A program made the position numbers and the translations under genes. Shown here piece after piece: positions 42,588-51,546 of a DNA stretch of 64,000 nucleotides. The notes beneath the pieces were generated by a model that had not been told where the DNA came from, searched no databases, and saw nothing but the letters and a program-made list of their open reading frames with translations. The number at the start of each line of letters is the position of its first letter. The first letter of the stretch is position 1. The DNA is from Chryseobacterium elymi. GTDB lineage: Bacteria; Bacteroidota; Bacteroidia; Flavobacteriales; Weeksellaceae. The stretch is from NCBI RefSeq assembly GCF_003385495.1, contig NZ_QNUH01000005.1, forward strand, positions 62,001 to 126,000. Direction: 5' to 3'.

Positions 42588-42636
42588 AAGAATAAAGAAT
42601 AAAGAATAAAGAATAAAGAATAAAGAACCAAGAACC
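42588..42636. repeat. Heptamer tandem array AAGAATA/AAGAACC
   Basis: Five copies of AAGAATA in a row are followed by two of AAGAACC, seven heptamers with no spacer. It lies between the SIP gene and the promoter of the methyltransferase gene. Confidence 0.85.
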
Positions 42637-42704
42637 AAGACACCGGATACCAGACGATAGTTTATTTACTTTCAAATCCTTAACTCTCTCACCCCAGGCA
42701 AACT

Positions 42705-42734
42705 TGCAATCCGAACCCCAAACCCTTATCTTTG
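42705..42734 (+). promoter_or_regulatory. Promoter of the methyltransferase gene
   Basis: TTG at 42705-42707 and TATCTTTG at 42727-42734 are 19 bases apart, with the ATG 17 bases after. Confidence 0.7.
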
Positions 42735-42750
42735 CACTTTAAAGACAGCA

Positions 42751-43455
42751 ATGAAAGACTTAATGGGTAAGGCAGCCTGGGATTACTTTCACAATGAAAA
42801 TCCTAAGGATCTGCAGACAGAAACATCAATATCAGAACTGGATGAGCTTCCGGTAGCATATCTTTTCAGAGACTTTGAGGAGATGAATGATATTGAGCAG
42901 AAAGCACTAGAGTTAGCTCAGGGAAAAGTACTGGATATTGGTTCCGGTGCCGGTTCTCATGCCTTATATCTCCAGAATGAAAAAAATCTTGATGTTTTGG
43001 CGTTGGATATTTCACCAAAATGTATTGAAGTCTGCCAATTGAGAGGAGTCAAAAAAGCAGTATGTGAAAATATGCTGGATTTCTCGGGAGAAACTTTTAA
43101 TACGGTTCTGCTTCTGATGAACGGAACCGGAATTTTTGAAAGTTTGGAAAAAATTGATACCTATCTTCAGAAGCTGCATACTTTAATTAATGATAACGGA
43201 CAGATCCTGATCGACAGTACAGATATTCTGTATATGTTCGACCGTGATGAAGATGGTGGCGTTTATATTCCGGCAGGCGGCTATTATGGTGAACTGGATT
43301 ATGTGGTTCATTATAAAGGAGAATCGGAAGAGCCTATAAAATGGCTCTATCTTGATTTTGAAACTTTAAAAAATGCTGCTGAAAATAATGGTTTTACCAT
43401 AGAAAAAGTAATGCGGGATGAAGATTCTTACCTGGCAAAATTGACTAAAAAATAA
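42751..43455 (+). CDS. Class I SAM-dependent methyltransferase
   Basis: A 234-residue Rossmann-fold methyltransferase. Motif I is KVLDIGSGAGSHALYL, motif II is DVLALDISPKCIEVC, and later motifs are FNTVLLLMNGTGIF and GQILIDSTDILYMF. The substrate cannot be told. It has its own promoter and no operon partner. Confidence 0.88.
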   Translation: MKDLMGKAAWDYFHNENPKDLQTETSISELDELPVAYLFRDFEEMNDIEQKALELAQGKVLDIGSGAGSHALYLQNEKNLDVLALDISPKCIEVCQLRGVKKAVCENMLDFSGETFNTVLLLMNGTGIFESLEKIDTYLQKLHTLINDNGQILIDSTDILYMFDRDEDGGVYIPAGGYYGELDYVVHYKGESEEPIKWLYLDFETLKNAAENNGFTIEKVMRDEDSYLAKLTKK

Positions 43456-43464
43456 ATATTGCCT

Positions 43465-43495
43465 TGTCATTGCGAGCGCAGCGAAGCAATCTCTT
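43465..43495. repeat. REP-like element, CATTGCGA...GAAGCAATCTC, copy 2
   Basis: GTCATTGCGAGCGCAGCGAA and GCAATCTC form an imperfect palindrome. It shares both ends with the copy at 30648-30678. Similar elements are common in intergenic DNA of many bacteria. Confidence 0.7.
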
Positions 43496-43596
43496 AATAC
43501 TCTTAATAGCTAAACTCTTCTTAATGGTTTTAAGGTTAATATCAAGTTTTTAAGATCATTGAGTTTAAATTTTGTTTTAGGATGGAGTACAAAATA

Positions 43597-43626
43597 AAAA
43601 GACACATGAAAAGTCATGTGTCTTTT
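43597..43626 (-). terminator. Terminator of metG
   Basis: A 13-bp perfect stem, AAAAGACACATGA with TCATGTGTCTTTT, encloses the loop AAAG. It lies 20 bases after the metG stop on the minus strand. Confidence 0.85.
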
Positions 43627-43645
43627 GCTTTATCTTAAATATTGA

Positions 43646-45682
43646 TTATCCTATCTCAATACCATTTTCTACATTGCTGTCGTCCGGTGTTACGAAAGAC
43701 AGTTTTCCGTCTGGCTTTGTCGTTAATAAGAACATACCCTGAGACTCTATTCCTCTGATCTTTCTTGGAGCAAGGTTCAATAAGATCATTACTTGCTTTC
43801 CGATAAGTTCTTCCGGCGTGAAACTTTCTGCAACACCAGAAACTACAATTCTTATATCAACCCCTGTATCTACTTTGAATTTTAATAATTTATCCGCTTT
43901 TTCCACTTTTTCAGCTTCTAAAATGGTAGCTGTTCTAAGGTCTATTTTAGCAAAATCATCAAAAGAAATCTCTTCTTTCATAGGGTTGGCGTTAGGGTTT
44001 GTTTTTTTATTGTTTTGTTTGGTCTGTTCCAGCTTTTCAATCTGAGCTTCAATTACACTGTCTTCAATTTTTGAGAAAAGAAGAGAAGCTTCATTGATCT
44101 TATGACCTGTTTCTACTAAAACAGATTTATCTTCAACATCACTCCAGTTTACCTGCTTGGCATTAAACATGGTTAACAATTTTTCAGAACTGAAAGGCAT
44201 GAATGGTTCGCATAACTGAGCTAATGCAACAGCCAGCTGAGCTCCTACAAATAAGGATTGTGCTGCTTTTTCAGGGCTATCCTTAATGGTTTTCCAAGGT
44301 TCTTCAGTCTGAAGATACTGGTTTCCGAAACGGGCAAGATTCATTAATGCAGTTAATGCATTTCTGAATTCATAATTTTCTAAGAATCCTGAAATTTCTT
44401 TAGCTGCTTTGTTAATTTCTTTCAGTTCAGGGCTGTTGATACCTCCCTGAGGAATCACTCCATCATAATATTTATGGATAAGAACAGCAACTCTATTAAT
44501 AAAGTTTCCAAAAATTCCTACCAGCTCAGAATTATTTTTAGTCTGGAAATCTTTCCATGTAAAATTATTATCCTTTGTTTCGGGAGCAGATGAAAGTAAT
44601 GCATACCTTAAAACATCTTGTTGTCCAGGGAATTCCTCTACATATTCATGTGCCCATACCGCCCAGTTTCTAGACGTTGAGATCTTGTCGTTCTCAAGGT
44701 TTAAGAATTCAAAGGCAGGAACATTTTTCGGCATGATATAATCACCGTGAGCCTTCATCATGGCAGGGAAAATAATACAGTGGAATACAATATTATCCTT
44801 CCCGATGAAATGAACCAGATCACTGTTTTCATTCTGCCAGTAATCTTTCCAGTCTTTTCCGTTTCTCTCTGCCCATTCTTTAGTGAAGGAAATATACCCG
44901 ATAGGAGCATCAAACCAAACATAAAGAACCTTCCCTTCTGCATTCGGAAGCGGTACCGGAACTCCCCAGTTCAGATCCCTGGTCATGGCACGTGGTTTTA
45001 AACCATCATTCAGCCATGATTTAACCTGTCCGTAAACATTTGGCTTCCAGTCGTCTTTATGACCTTCAATGATCCATTCGTTCAGGAAATCTTCATATTC
45101 ATTTAAAGGAAGATACCAGTTTTTGGTGTCTTTAAGAATTGGAACATTTCCGCTCAACATTGATTTCGGATTGATCAGCTCTGAAGGGGATAAGGTAGAA
45201 CCACATTTTTCGCACTGATCTCCGTAAGCATTTTCATTCCCGCAGTTCGGGCATGTTCCTACAATATATCGGTCTGCGAGAAACTCCCCGGCCAGTTCAT
45301 CAAAATACTGTTCGGAAACCTCTTCTGTAAATTTCCCTTTTTCATAAAGAACTTTAAAAAAATCCTGGCTCGTTTCGTAATGTTTTTTTGAAGTCGTTCT
45401 GGAATACTCATCAAATGAAATTCCCAGATCTGAAAAAGATTTTTTGATGATCTCATGGTATTTATCCACGATATCCTGAGGCGTTACTCCTTCTTTTTTT
45501 GCTCTGATGGTGATAGGAATCCCATGCTCATCCGATCCGCAGATAAATGCTACATCTTTTCCTAATCTTCTCTGAAATCTTGCGTAGACATCCGCAGGAA
45601 TATATACACCTGCCAAATGTCCTATATGAACCGGTCCGTTTGCATAAGGCAAAGCTGCCGTAATCATCTTTCTGTTTGACAT
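43646..45682 (-). CDS. metG: Methionyl-tRNA synthetase
   Basis: A 678-residue class I synthetase. The HIGH motif is in PYANGPVHIGHLAG, the zinc site has CPNCGNENAYGDQCEKCG, and the second signature is NDKISTSRN, the usual variant of KMSKS in this enzyme. An anticodon-binding helical domain follows, then a linker and a C-terminal tRNA-binding OB fold (about 570-678, FAKIDLRTATILEAEKVEKA) that dimerises the enzyme. A -7-like TATCTTTG lies on the minus strand at 45710-45703. Confidence 0.98.
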   Translation of the reverse strand: MSNRKMITAALPYANGPVHIGHLAGVYIPADVYARFQRRLGKDVAFICGSDEHGIPITIRAKKEGVTPQDIVDKYHEIIKKSFSDLGISFDEYSRTTSKKHYETSQDFFKVLYEKGKFTEEVSEQYFDELAGEFLADRYIVGTCPNCGNENAYGDQCEKCGSTLSPSELINPKSMLSGNVPILKDTKNWYLPLNEYEDFLNEWIIEGHKDDWKPNVYGQVKSWLNDGLKPRAMTRDLNWGVPVPLPNAEGKVLYVWFDAPIGYISFTKEWAERNGKDWKDYWQNENSDLVHFIGKDNIVFHCIIFPAMMKAHGDYIMPKNVPAFEFLNLENDKISTSRNWAVWAHEYVEEFPGQQDVLRYALLSSAPETKDNNFTWKDFQTKNNSELVGIFGNFINRVAVLIHKYYDGVIPQGGINSPELKEINKAAKEISGFLENYEFRNALTALMNLARFGNQYLQTEEPWKTIKDSPEKAAQSLFVGAQLAVALAQLCEPFMPFSSEKLLTMFNAKQVNWSDVEDKSVLVETGHKINEASLLFSKIEDSVIEAQIEKLEQTKQNNKKTNPNANPMKEEISFDDFAKIDLRTATILEAEKVEKADKLLKFKVDTGVDIRIVVSGVAESFTPEELIGKQVMILLNLAPRKIRGIESQGMFLLTTKPDGKLSFVTPDDSNVENGIEIG

Positions 45683-45789
45683 TTATCGTAAAGTTTTAAC
45701 TGCAAAGATAAGAATTATCTCATAGAACCGCCTAATATTCGGTTATAATAAGTTTTTTGCCCGGCTGCCCGACTGAAATATTACATTTA

Positions 45790-45807
45790 GTTAAACAAAT
45801 GTTTAAC
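45790..45807. promoter_or_regulatory. Palindromic operator candidate upstream of susC
   Basis: GTTAAACA and TGTTTAAC form 8-bp inverted arms around AA, 205 bases before the susC start. No regulator gene is in the locus, so the protein that would bind is unknown. Confidence 0.45.
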
Positions 45808-45960
45808 TTTTTGTTAATTATACTAATATATTATGTATCGCATATGTTAACGTAATGTTATGGAAAACAGATATTTGGTTTTATAACAGACAAGCAATTT
45901 ACATAAATTTATCTAAATTTTCAATAATATTATAATAATTCTAATTTTTTTATAAATTGC

Positions 45961-45981
45961 AAGGCTGGTTTGTACAGCCTT
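45961..45981 (+). other. Hairpin in the susC leader
   Basis: AAGGCTG and CAGCCTT pair around GTTTGTA, ending 30 bases before the start. It is not followed by T residues, so it is not a terminator. A role in mRNA stability or translation is possible. Confidence 0.5.
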
Positions 45982-46011
45982 ATTAAGAAACGAAACTAAA
46001 AAAACGATATT

Positions 46012-48738
46012 GTGAAAAATTTTACAACGGTATTAAAAATTGCGCCTGCCTTTTTATTGGCAAGCTCAATGATACATGCACAGACACAGGACACTATAAC
46101 CAAGGAGAAAAAAATCGAGGAGGTTGTATTGATCGGATATGGAAAGCAAAAGAAATCTGACCTGACGGGGTCGATCACGGCAATTTCTGCCAAAGATTTT
46201 AATGAGGGAAGTATTAATTCTGCTGAACAACTGATACAAGGTAAAACTTCTGGAATTCAGATTACAAGTAATGGGGGAGCACCTGGTGCGGGTTCTACAA
46301 TTAGAATTCGTGGAGGGTCTTCTTTAAATGCATTAAATGATCCTTTGATTGTTATTGATGGTGTTCCTGTTGATACTAACGGAATTAGCGGTGCAGCGAA
46401 TCCTTTGGCATTAATTAACCCTAATGATATTGAAAGTTTCAGTATTCTAAAGGATGCATCAGCTGCTGCAATTTATGGTTCTAGAGCTTCTAATGGAGTA
46501 GTAATTATTACAACAAAAAGAGGCAGTTCAGGGAAATTGAAAGCAAATTATACTACCACGACATCTGTATATAACAAAATGGGGAATATAGATATGTTGT
46601 CTGCAGATGATTTCCGAAAAATAGTGAATGAAAAAGCTACTCCTGTTTATCAGGGTTATTTAGGAAAAGGAGATACAAATTGGCAAAATCAAATTTATCA
46701 AACTGCAGTAGGTGTTGACAATAACATTTCCTTATCAGGGGGGATTAAAGGTTTACCATACAGATTATCTTTAGGCTATCTTAATCAGGAGGGTATTATT
46801 AAAACGAATACGATTGAAAGAACAACAGCTTCGTTAAATTTGAATCCTAAATTTTTTGATAAACATTTAGATGTAAGCTTTAACTTAAAGGGGACGTATG
46901 TTGAGAATAGGTTCAAAGATGATGGTGCTATAGGTGCTGCTGTTGTGTTCGATCCAACTCAGACGGTTTATGATGCTAATCCTGCCTTTGGTAAATATGG
47001 CGGATATTTTGAATGGTTGCAGGCAAATGGAGAGCCTAATACAAATGGAACCAAAAATCCGGTTTCAATGCTTGATCAAAGAAAAGATTTATCTTATGTA
47101 AACAGATTGATAGGAAACATACAGTTTGATTATAAATTTCATTTCTTGCCGGAATTAAGAGCTAATTTAAATTTGGGCTACGATTATAGTAATGCGAATG
47201 GTAATACAACTGTTTTACCTACTGCAGCTATTGCTTATAATAATAAGGGGAGTTATAGAAAATATTCTCAGGAAAAGAAAAATAAATTATTAGATTTTTA
47301 TTTAAATTATCTTAAAACTTTTGAATCTATAAAATCTACTGTAGATTTCACTGCTGGCTATTCTTACCAAGATTGGCAAAGATCAGAACCGTTCGCTCCT
47401 ACAATATATGGAACAGGAATTCTAAATCCTGCAACTGGAAATGATTTCTTTACTCAAAATACAATTATTTCATATTTTGGTAGATTAAATTATACATTCA
47501 ATAATAAATATCTTTTAACAGCTTCATTAAGAAGGGATGCTTCCTCAAGATTCAGTGAAGATAATAGAGTTGGATATTTTCCGTCTGTAGCTTTAGCCTG
47601 GAGAATTGACCAAGAAGACTTCGTTAAAAACTCTAAAACGATTTCTACTTTGAAATTAAGAGCAGGTTGGGGGCAGACAGGTCAACAAGAAATTGATAAG
47701 AATGACTATCCTTATTTAGCTAGATATGTTTTATCGGACAGCGGTGCTCAATATCAATTAGGGGATGATTTCTATAGTACTTATAGAGCTCAAGGCTATG
47801 ATAAAAATATTAAATGGGAAACTACCACCACTAAAAACTTAGGTCTTGATTTTGGCTTTTTAAATGATAAAATAAGTGGAACAATTGATGTTTACGAAAA
47901 AGAGTCAAAAGATTTAATCAGTTTTATTCCTGTACCGGCGTTATCAAATCTTACGAATTATCTACTTACAAACGTAGGTAATATGCGTAATCGTGGGATT
48001 GAAGCAAATATTAATGTTAAAGCTGTTAAGACAGAAAATTTTTCTTGGGAGTTTAATGTAAATGCTACTCATTTTAAATCTGAGATTACTAACCTTAATT
48101 CATCTCAGGTTTTACTTAATTCAATTGGAGGAGCAACTGGGACAACTATTCAAGTTCACACAGAAGGCTATCAGCCAAATTCATTTTATGTATACCAACA
48201 GGTATATGATGGAAACGGGAAGCCAATTGAAGGTGTTTATGTAGATAGAAATGGAGACGGTATAGTAAATACAGATGACTTGTACAGATATAAATCTCCT
48301 GCTCCAGATGTATTACTAGGATTTTCATCAAAATTTAATTATAAAAATTGGGATTTAGGATTCACTATGAGAGCAAGTATTGGTAATTATGTTTATAATA
48401 ATGTAGCGTCTCAATATGGTACAGAGCAAGGCATTACACTTAACGGGTATTTACAAAATATTCATACAAGTTATTTAGATACCGGATTCAAACGTACTCA
48501 GCTGTTGTCAGATTATTATGTTGAAAATGCATCATTTGTTAGAATGGATAATATCAACTTAGGTTATAATTTCCCAAGATTTATAAAAGATTCTAAGTTG
48601 AGGATTTTCGGTTCTGTTCAAAACGCATTTATTATCACTAAATACAGTGGTTTAGACCCTGAAGTTTTCAACGGTATCGATAATAATTTGTACCAAAGAC
48701 CTAGAGTGTATTCAGTAGGATTTAATTTTCAATTTTAA
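46012..48738 (+). CDS. susC: SusC-type TonB-linked outer-membrane importer
   Basis: A 908-residue TonB-dependent porter that imports oligosaccharides in complex with SusD. The start is GTG (46012), needed to keep the Sec signal (MKNFTTVLKIAPAFLLASSMIHAQ). The mature protein begins almost directly with KKIEEVVLIGYGKQKKSDLTGS, so it lacks the N-terminal carboxypeptidase-D-like domain common in SusC proteins. The plug has SIRI/TIRIRGGSSLNALNDPLIVIDGVP and AAIYGSRASNGVVIITTKRG, and the last strand is VYSVGFNFQF. It is the first gene of the Sus unit, and its codons are rich in A/T compared with genes from 51.5 kb onwards. Confidence 0.95.
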   Translation: MKNFTTVLKIAPAFLLASSMIHAQTQDTITKEKKIEEVVLIGYGKQKKSDLTGSITAISAKDFNEGSINSAEQLIQGKTSGIQITSNGGAPGAGSTIRIRGGSSLNALNDPLIVIDGVPVDTNGISGAANPLALINPNDIESFSILKDASAAAIYGSRASNGVVIITTKRGSSGKLKANYTTTTSVYNKMGNIDMLSADDFRKIVNEKATPVYQGYLGKGDTNWQNQIYQTAVGVDNNISLSGGIKGLPYRLSLGYLNQEGIIKTNTIERTTASLNLNPKFFDKHLDVSFNLKGTYVENRFKDDGAIGAAVVFDPTQTVYDANPAFGKYGGYFEWLQANGEPNTNGTKNPVSMLDQRKDLSYVNRLIGNIQFDYKFHFLPELRANLNLGYDYSNANGNTTVLPTAAIAYNNKGSYRKYSQEKKNKLLDFYLNYLKTFESIKSTVDFTAGYSYQDWQRSEPFAPTIYGTGILNPATGNDFFTQNTIISYFGRLNYTFNNKYLLTASLRRDASSRFSEDNRVGYFPSVALAWRIDQEDFVKNSKTISTLKLRAGWGQTGQQEIDKNDYPYLARYVLSDSGAQYQLGDDFYSTYRAQGYDKNIKWETTTTKNLGLDFGFLNDKISGTIDVYEKESKDLISFIPVPALSNLTNYLLTNVGNMRNRGIEANINVKAVKTENFSWEFNVNATHFKSEITNLNSSQVLLNSIGGATGTTIQVHTEGYQPNSFYVYQQVYDGNGKPIEGVYVDRNGDGIVNTDDLYRYKSPAPDVLLGFSSKFNYKNWDLGFTMRASIGNYVYNNVASQYGTEQGITLNGYLQNIHTSYLDTGFKRTQLLSDYYVENASFVRMDNINLGYNFPRFIKDSKLRIFGSVQNAFIITKYSGLDPEVFNGIDNNLYQRPRVYSVGFNFQF

Positions 48739-48751
48739 TTAGAGAGAAATC

Positions 48752-50344
48752 ATGACATTTAAATATATTAATAAAACAATGTTTTCTGCTGGTCTTACAG
48801 CAGTATTATTTCTTACTTCATGTGAGAATGATTTGAATAGAATGCCTGAAACAGAGGTGACTTCAGCTTCTGTATATGCCGATTTTAACAATTATAAGAG
48901 TGTACTAGCAAAAATATATGCAGGCTTAGCAATGAGCGGTCAGAACGGAGGAGATGGTGATCCTGATATCAGTGGAATTGACGGAGGAACATCCAATTAT
49001 ATAAGACAATATTTTCAATTACAAGAACTGCCTACAGATGAGGCGGTTATTGCTTGGGGAGACGGTTCTCTTCCTGACCTTCATAGTATGACATGGTCTG
49101 CAAGTAATGAATTTATTGCAGCCTTGTATTACAGAATTTACTATCAGGTTGGGCTTTCCAATGAGTTTATCAGAGAAACGACAGATGAAAAACTAGCTTC
49201 AAGAAATATTACAGGAGCAAATGCTGAAGAGGCAAAAATGTTTAGAAATGAAGCGCGTTTCATGAGAGCATTAAGCTATACTCATGCTATAGATCTTTTT
49301 GGTAATGGCCCGTTTGCAACAGAAACTAGTGAGGTAGGAACAATACCTCCACAAAGAATTGAACGTAAAGAACTTTTCAACTATATAGAATCTGAATTAA
49401 AAGATTTGGAAAATCTTTTAAAAGATCCTAGAACAAATGAATATGGCCGTGCTGATAAAGCTGCAGTTTGGATGTTACTGTCAAGATTATATTTAAATGC
49501 TGAAGTATATACAGGTCAAGCCAGATATTCTGATGCAAGAGTATATGCTGAAAAGGTTATTAATGCTGGATATTCACTAAAAGCTAATTATGGCGAATTA
49601 TTCTTAGCAGACAATAACTTAGATAATAATGAAACTATTTTCTCTGTAAACTATGATGGTACTCACACTAGAACATTTGGTGGTACTACTTACATCATAC
49701 ATGCAAGCACAGGGGGATCTATGAATCCTGCTAATTTTGGAATCAATAGTGGTTGGGGTGGTCTGAGAAGCACTAAGAATATTGCTGCATTATTTCCTGC
49801 TACAGATGGTTCAATTGATAAAAGAGGAACTTTCCATACTGATGGGCAAAATTTGGAAATTAACAATGTTGCTACCTTTACAGACGGGTACCCAATTACA
49901 AAATTTAAAAATATTAAAAGAAACGGTCAGGCTGGTTCAGATGTGGCGGGAGATTTTGTTGATACAGATTTTCCAATGTTCAGACTTGGGGAAGCATATT
50001 TAACATATGCAGAAGCGGTTCTGCGTGGGGGAGGCGGAAGTACGGCTACAGCAGTTCAGTATGTAAATTTACTGAGACAAAGAGCTTATGGAAACAATTC
50101 AGGAAATGTTTCATCAATTAATCTAGATTTTATTTTAGATGAAAGAGCTCGGGAGTTATCTTGGGAAGCAGTAAGAAGAACAGATTTGATTAGATTCGGA
50201 AAATTTACTTCAGGAAGTTATTTATGGCCTTTCAAAGGAGGTGTTAAAGATGGTAAAGCCGTAGAAGATTTTAGAAAGCTTTACCCTATTCCTGCAAGTG
50301 ACTTAAATGCGAATCCTAATTTGATTCAGAATCCTGGTTATTAA
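48752..50344 (+). CDS. susD: SusD/RagB-type surface glycan-binding lipoprotein
   Basis: A 530-residue lipoprotein with lipobox FLTSC (Cys about 26). The helical SusD core has YYRIYYQVGLSNEFIRE, NEARFMRALSYTHAIDLFG, ADKAAVWMLLSRLYLNAEVYTG and, near the end, FILDERARELSWEAVRRTDLIR. It closes the SusC barrel like a lid and binds starch-type glucans. The gap to susC is 13 bases and to susE 18 bases, so they are one operon. Confidence 0.96.
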   Translation: MTFKYINKTMFSAGLTAVLFLTSCENDLNRMPETEVTSASVYADFNNYKSVLAKIYAGLAMSGQNGGDGDPDISGIDGGTSNYIRQYFQLQELPTDEAVIAWGDGSLPDLHSMTWSASNEFIAALYYRIYYQVGLSNEFIRETTDEKLASRNITGANAEEAKMFRNEARFMRALSYTHAIDLFGNGPFATETSEVGTIPPQRIERKELFNYIESELKDLENLLKDPRTNEYGRADKAAVWMLLSRLYLNAEVYTGQARYSDARVYAEKVINAGYSLKANYGELFLADNNLDNNETIFSVNYDGTHTRTFGGTTYIIHASTGGSMNPANFGINSGWGGLRSTKNIAALFPATDGSIDKRGTFHTDGQNLEINNVATFTDGYPITKFKNIKRNGQAGSDVAGDFVDTDFPMFRLGEAYLTYAEAVLRGGGGSTATAVQYVNLLRQRAYGNNSGNVSSINLDFILDERARELSWEAVRRTDLIRFGKFTSGSYLWPFKGGVKDGKAVEDFRKLYPIPASDLNANPNLIQNPGY

Positions 50345-50362
50345 TATAAAATAGTATTAAAA

Positions 50363-51469
50363 ATGAAACATTTATATAAAATATTCGCTATTGCATTCAT
50401 AGGATTTTTATTAATGTCTTGTGAAAAAGATGAAGATCAGGCCACACTTGGGCAGGGATCAACTCCTGTATTATCTGCGGATGCTACAACTTTGGTGCTT
50501 ATAAAAGATAATGAAGCAAACAAAGCTGTTAAATTTGATTGGGTTAATCCTGTATTTGATACAAAAGTAGCATTAACTAATTCACTAGAAGTTGCTGCTG
50601 CAGGCACAAACTTTGTTGGTGCTAAAAGCACTGTTATTTCTGCAAAAGATTTAACAGTAACTTATACAGTTGGTGTTTTTAATAAAATTTTACTTGATGC
50701 TGGTTTTGTACCTGGTGTACCTTCACAAATTCAGATTAGAATGAAGTCAACAGTTGGTAATGTGGCTTTATATTCTAATACAATTGCTATGACAGTAACA
50801 CCTTACTTGACAGAGTTTCCTTCTTTTTATATTGTAGGGGAAGCATCAGCAGTAGGATGGAACGCAGGTTCATCACAAATGTTGTATAAAAAAGAAAATT
50901 TTTCAACAATTTATACTTATTTGGAGAATGGAAAAGCTTTCAGATTTTTAGGACAACAAGATTGGAATCCTATTAATTATAGTTTAGATACTCCTGGAAT
51001 GAATGATAGTTATAAGTATTTTAAAACTTGGTCTACCAATTTAGTGGCAGCACCTTCTGAAAACATTCAATTTAATGGAGCGACGGGAATGTATAAAATA
51101 CTTATTGATGCAGAGGCGACTCAAAAAACAATTACTGTTTCTGCTTCACCAATTGCTGTCTGGAATCCTACTAATTTATATTTAGTAGGCACAGTAAATA
51201 GCTGGGATGCTGGCACTGCAATTCCAATGACAAATTTAGGAAATGGCAAATTTGAACATACTATTTCTCTTTCTGCTGGTACACAGATAAAATTCTTAGG
51301 ACAACAGTCTTGGGGAGATTTGGATTGGGGAAATATTGATGGTGATGGTAACACAGGATATCTTGCTCCAAAAGGAAGCAACGGCAATATTTTATTTGAT
51401 GGTACTGGTGGAAGCTATAAAATTTCTGTAGATCTGAAATTAGGTACTTATAAAATAGAGCCATTATAA
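50363..51469 (+). CDS. susE: SusE/SusF-type starch-binding lipoprotein
   Basis: A 368-residue lipoprotein (lipobox LLMSC, Cys about 20). An N-terminal Ig-like domain (about 30-145) with VKFDWVNPVFDTKVALT is followed by two similar beta domains (about 150-255 and 265-366). Each begins FYIVGEASAVGWNAG / LYLVGTVNSWDAG and has FLGQQDWNP / FLGQQSWGD, the aromatic starch-binding pattern of SusE/F. It captures glucan at the cell surface for SusC and SusD. The stop is followed by a strong terminator. Confidence 0.9.
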   Translation: MKHLYKIFAIAFIGFLLMSCEKDEDQATLGQGSTPVLSADATTLVLIKDNEANKAVKFDWVNPVFDTKVALTNSLEVAAAGTNFVGAKSTVISAKDLTVTYTVGVFNKILLDAGFVPGVPSQIQIRMKSTVGNVALYSNTIAMTVTPYLTEFPSFYIVGEASAVGWNAGSSQMLYKKENFSTIYTYLENGKAFRFLGQQDWNPINYSLDTPGMNDSYKYFKTWSTNLVAAPSENIQFNGATGMYKILIDAEATQKTITVSASPIAVWNPTNLYLVGTVNSWDAGTAIPMTNLGNGKFEHTISLSAGTQIKFLGQQSWGDLDWGNIDGDGNTGYLAPKGSNGNILFDGTGGSYKISVDLKLGTYKIEPL

Positions 51470-51487
51470 TAATTTCAATGAATAATT

Positions 51488-51526
51488 AGATAAAGTGTTG
51501 CTTTACCGCAGCACTTTATCTATTTT
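51488..51526 (+). terminator. Terminator between susE and the GH97 gene
   Basis: A 14-bp stem with one G-U pair (AGATAAAGTGTTGC with GCAGCACTTTATCT) is followed by ATTTTT. It may limit the enzymes to a lower level than SusCDE, or the GH97 gene has its own promoter. Confidence 0.85.
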
Positions 51527-51546
51527 TAAGTTTATAAATAATCATT

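Larger units (their letters stand above)
45683..46011. other. 329-base regulatory gap between metG and susC
   Basis: Divergent control region. The metG -7 element is at 45703-45710 on the minus strand. On the susC side lie a palindrome (45790-45807) and a leader hairpin (45961-45981). Between them the DNA is very AT-rich with no ORF. No full TTG-N19-TAnnTTTG promoter is visible before susC, which would suit a regulated promoter. Confidence 0.5.
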
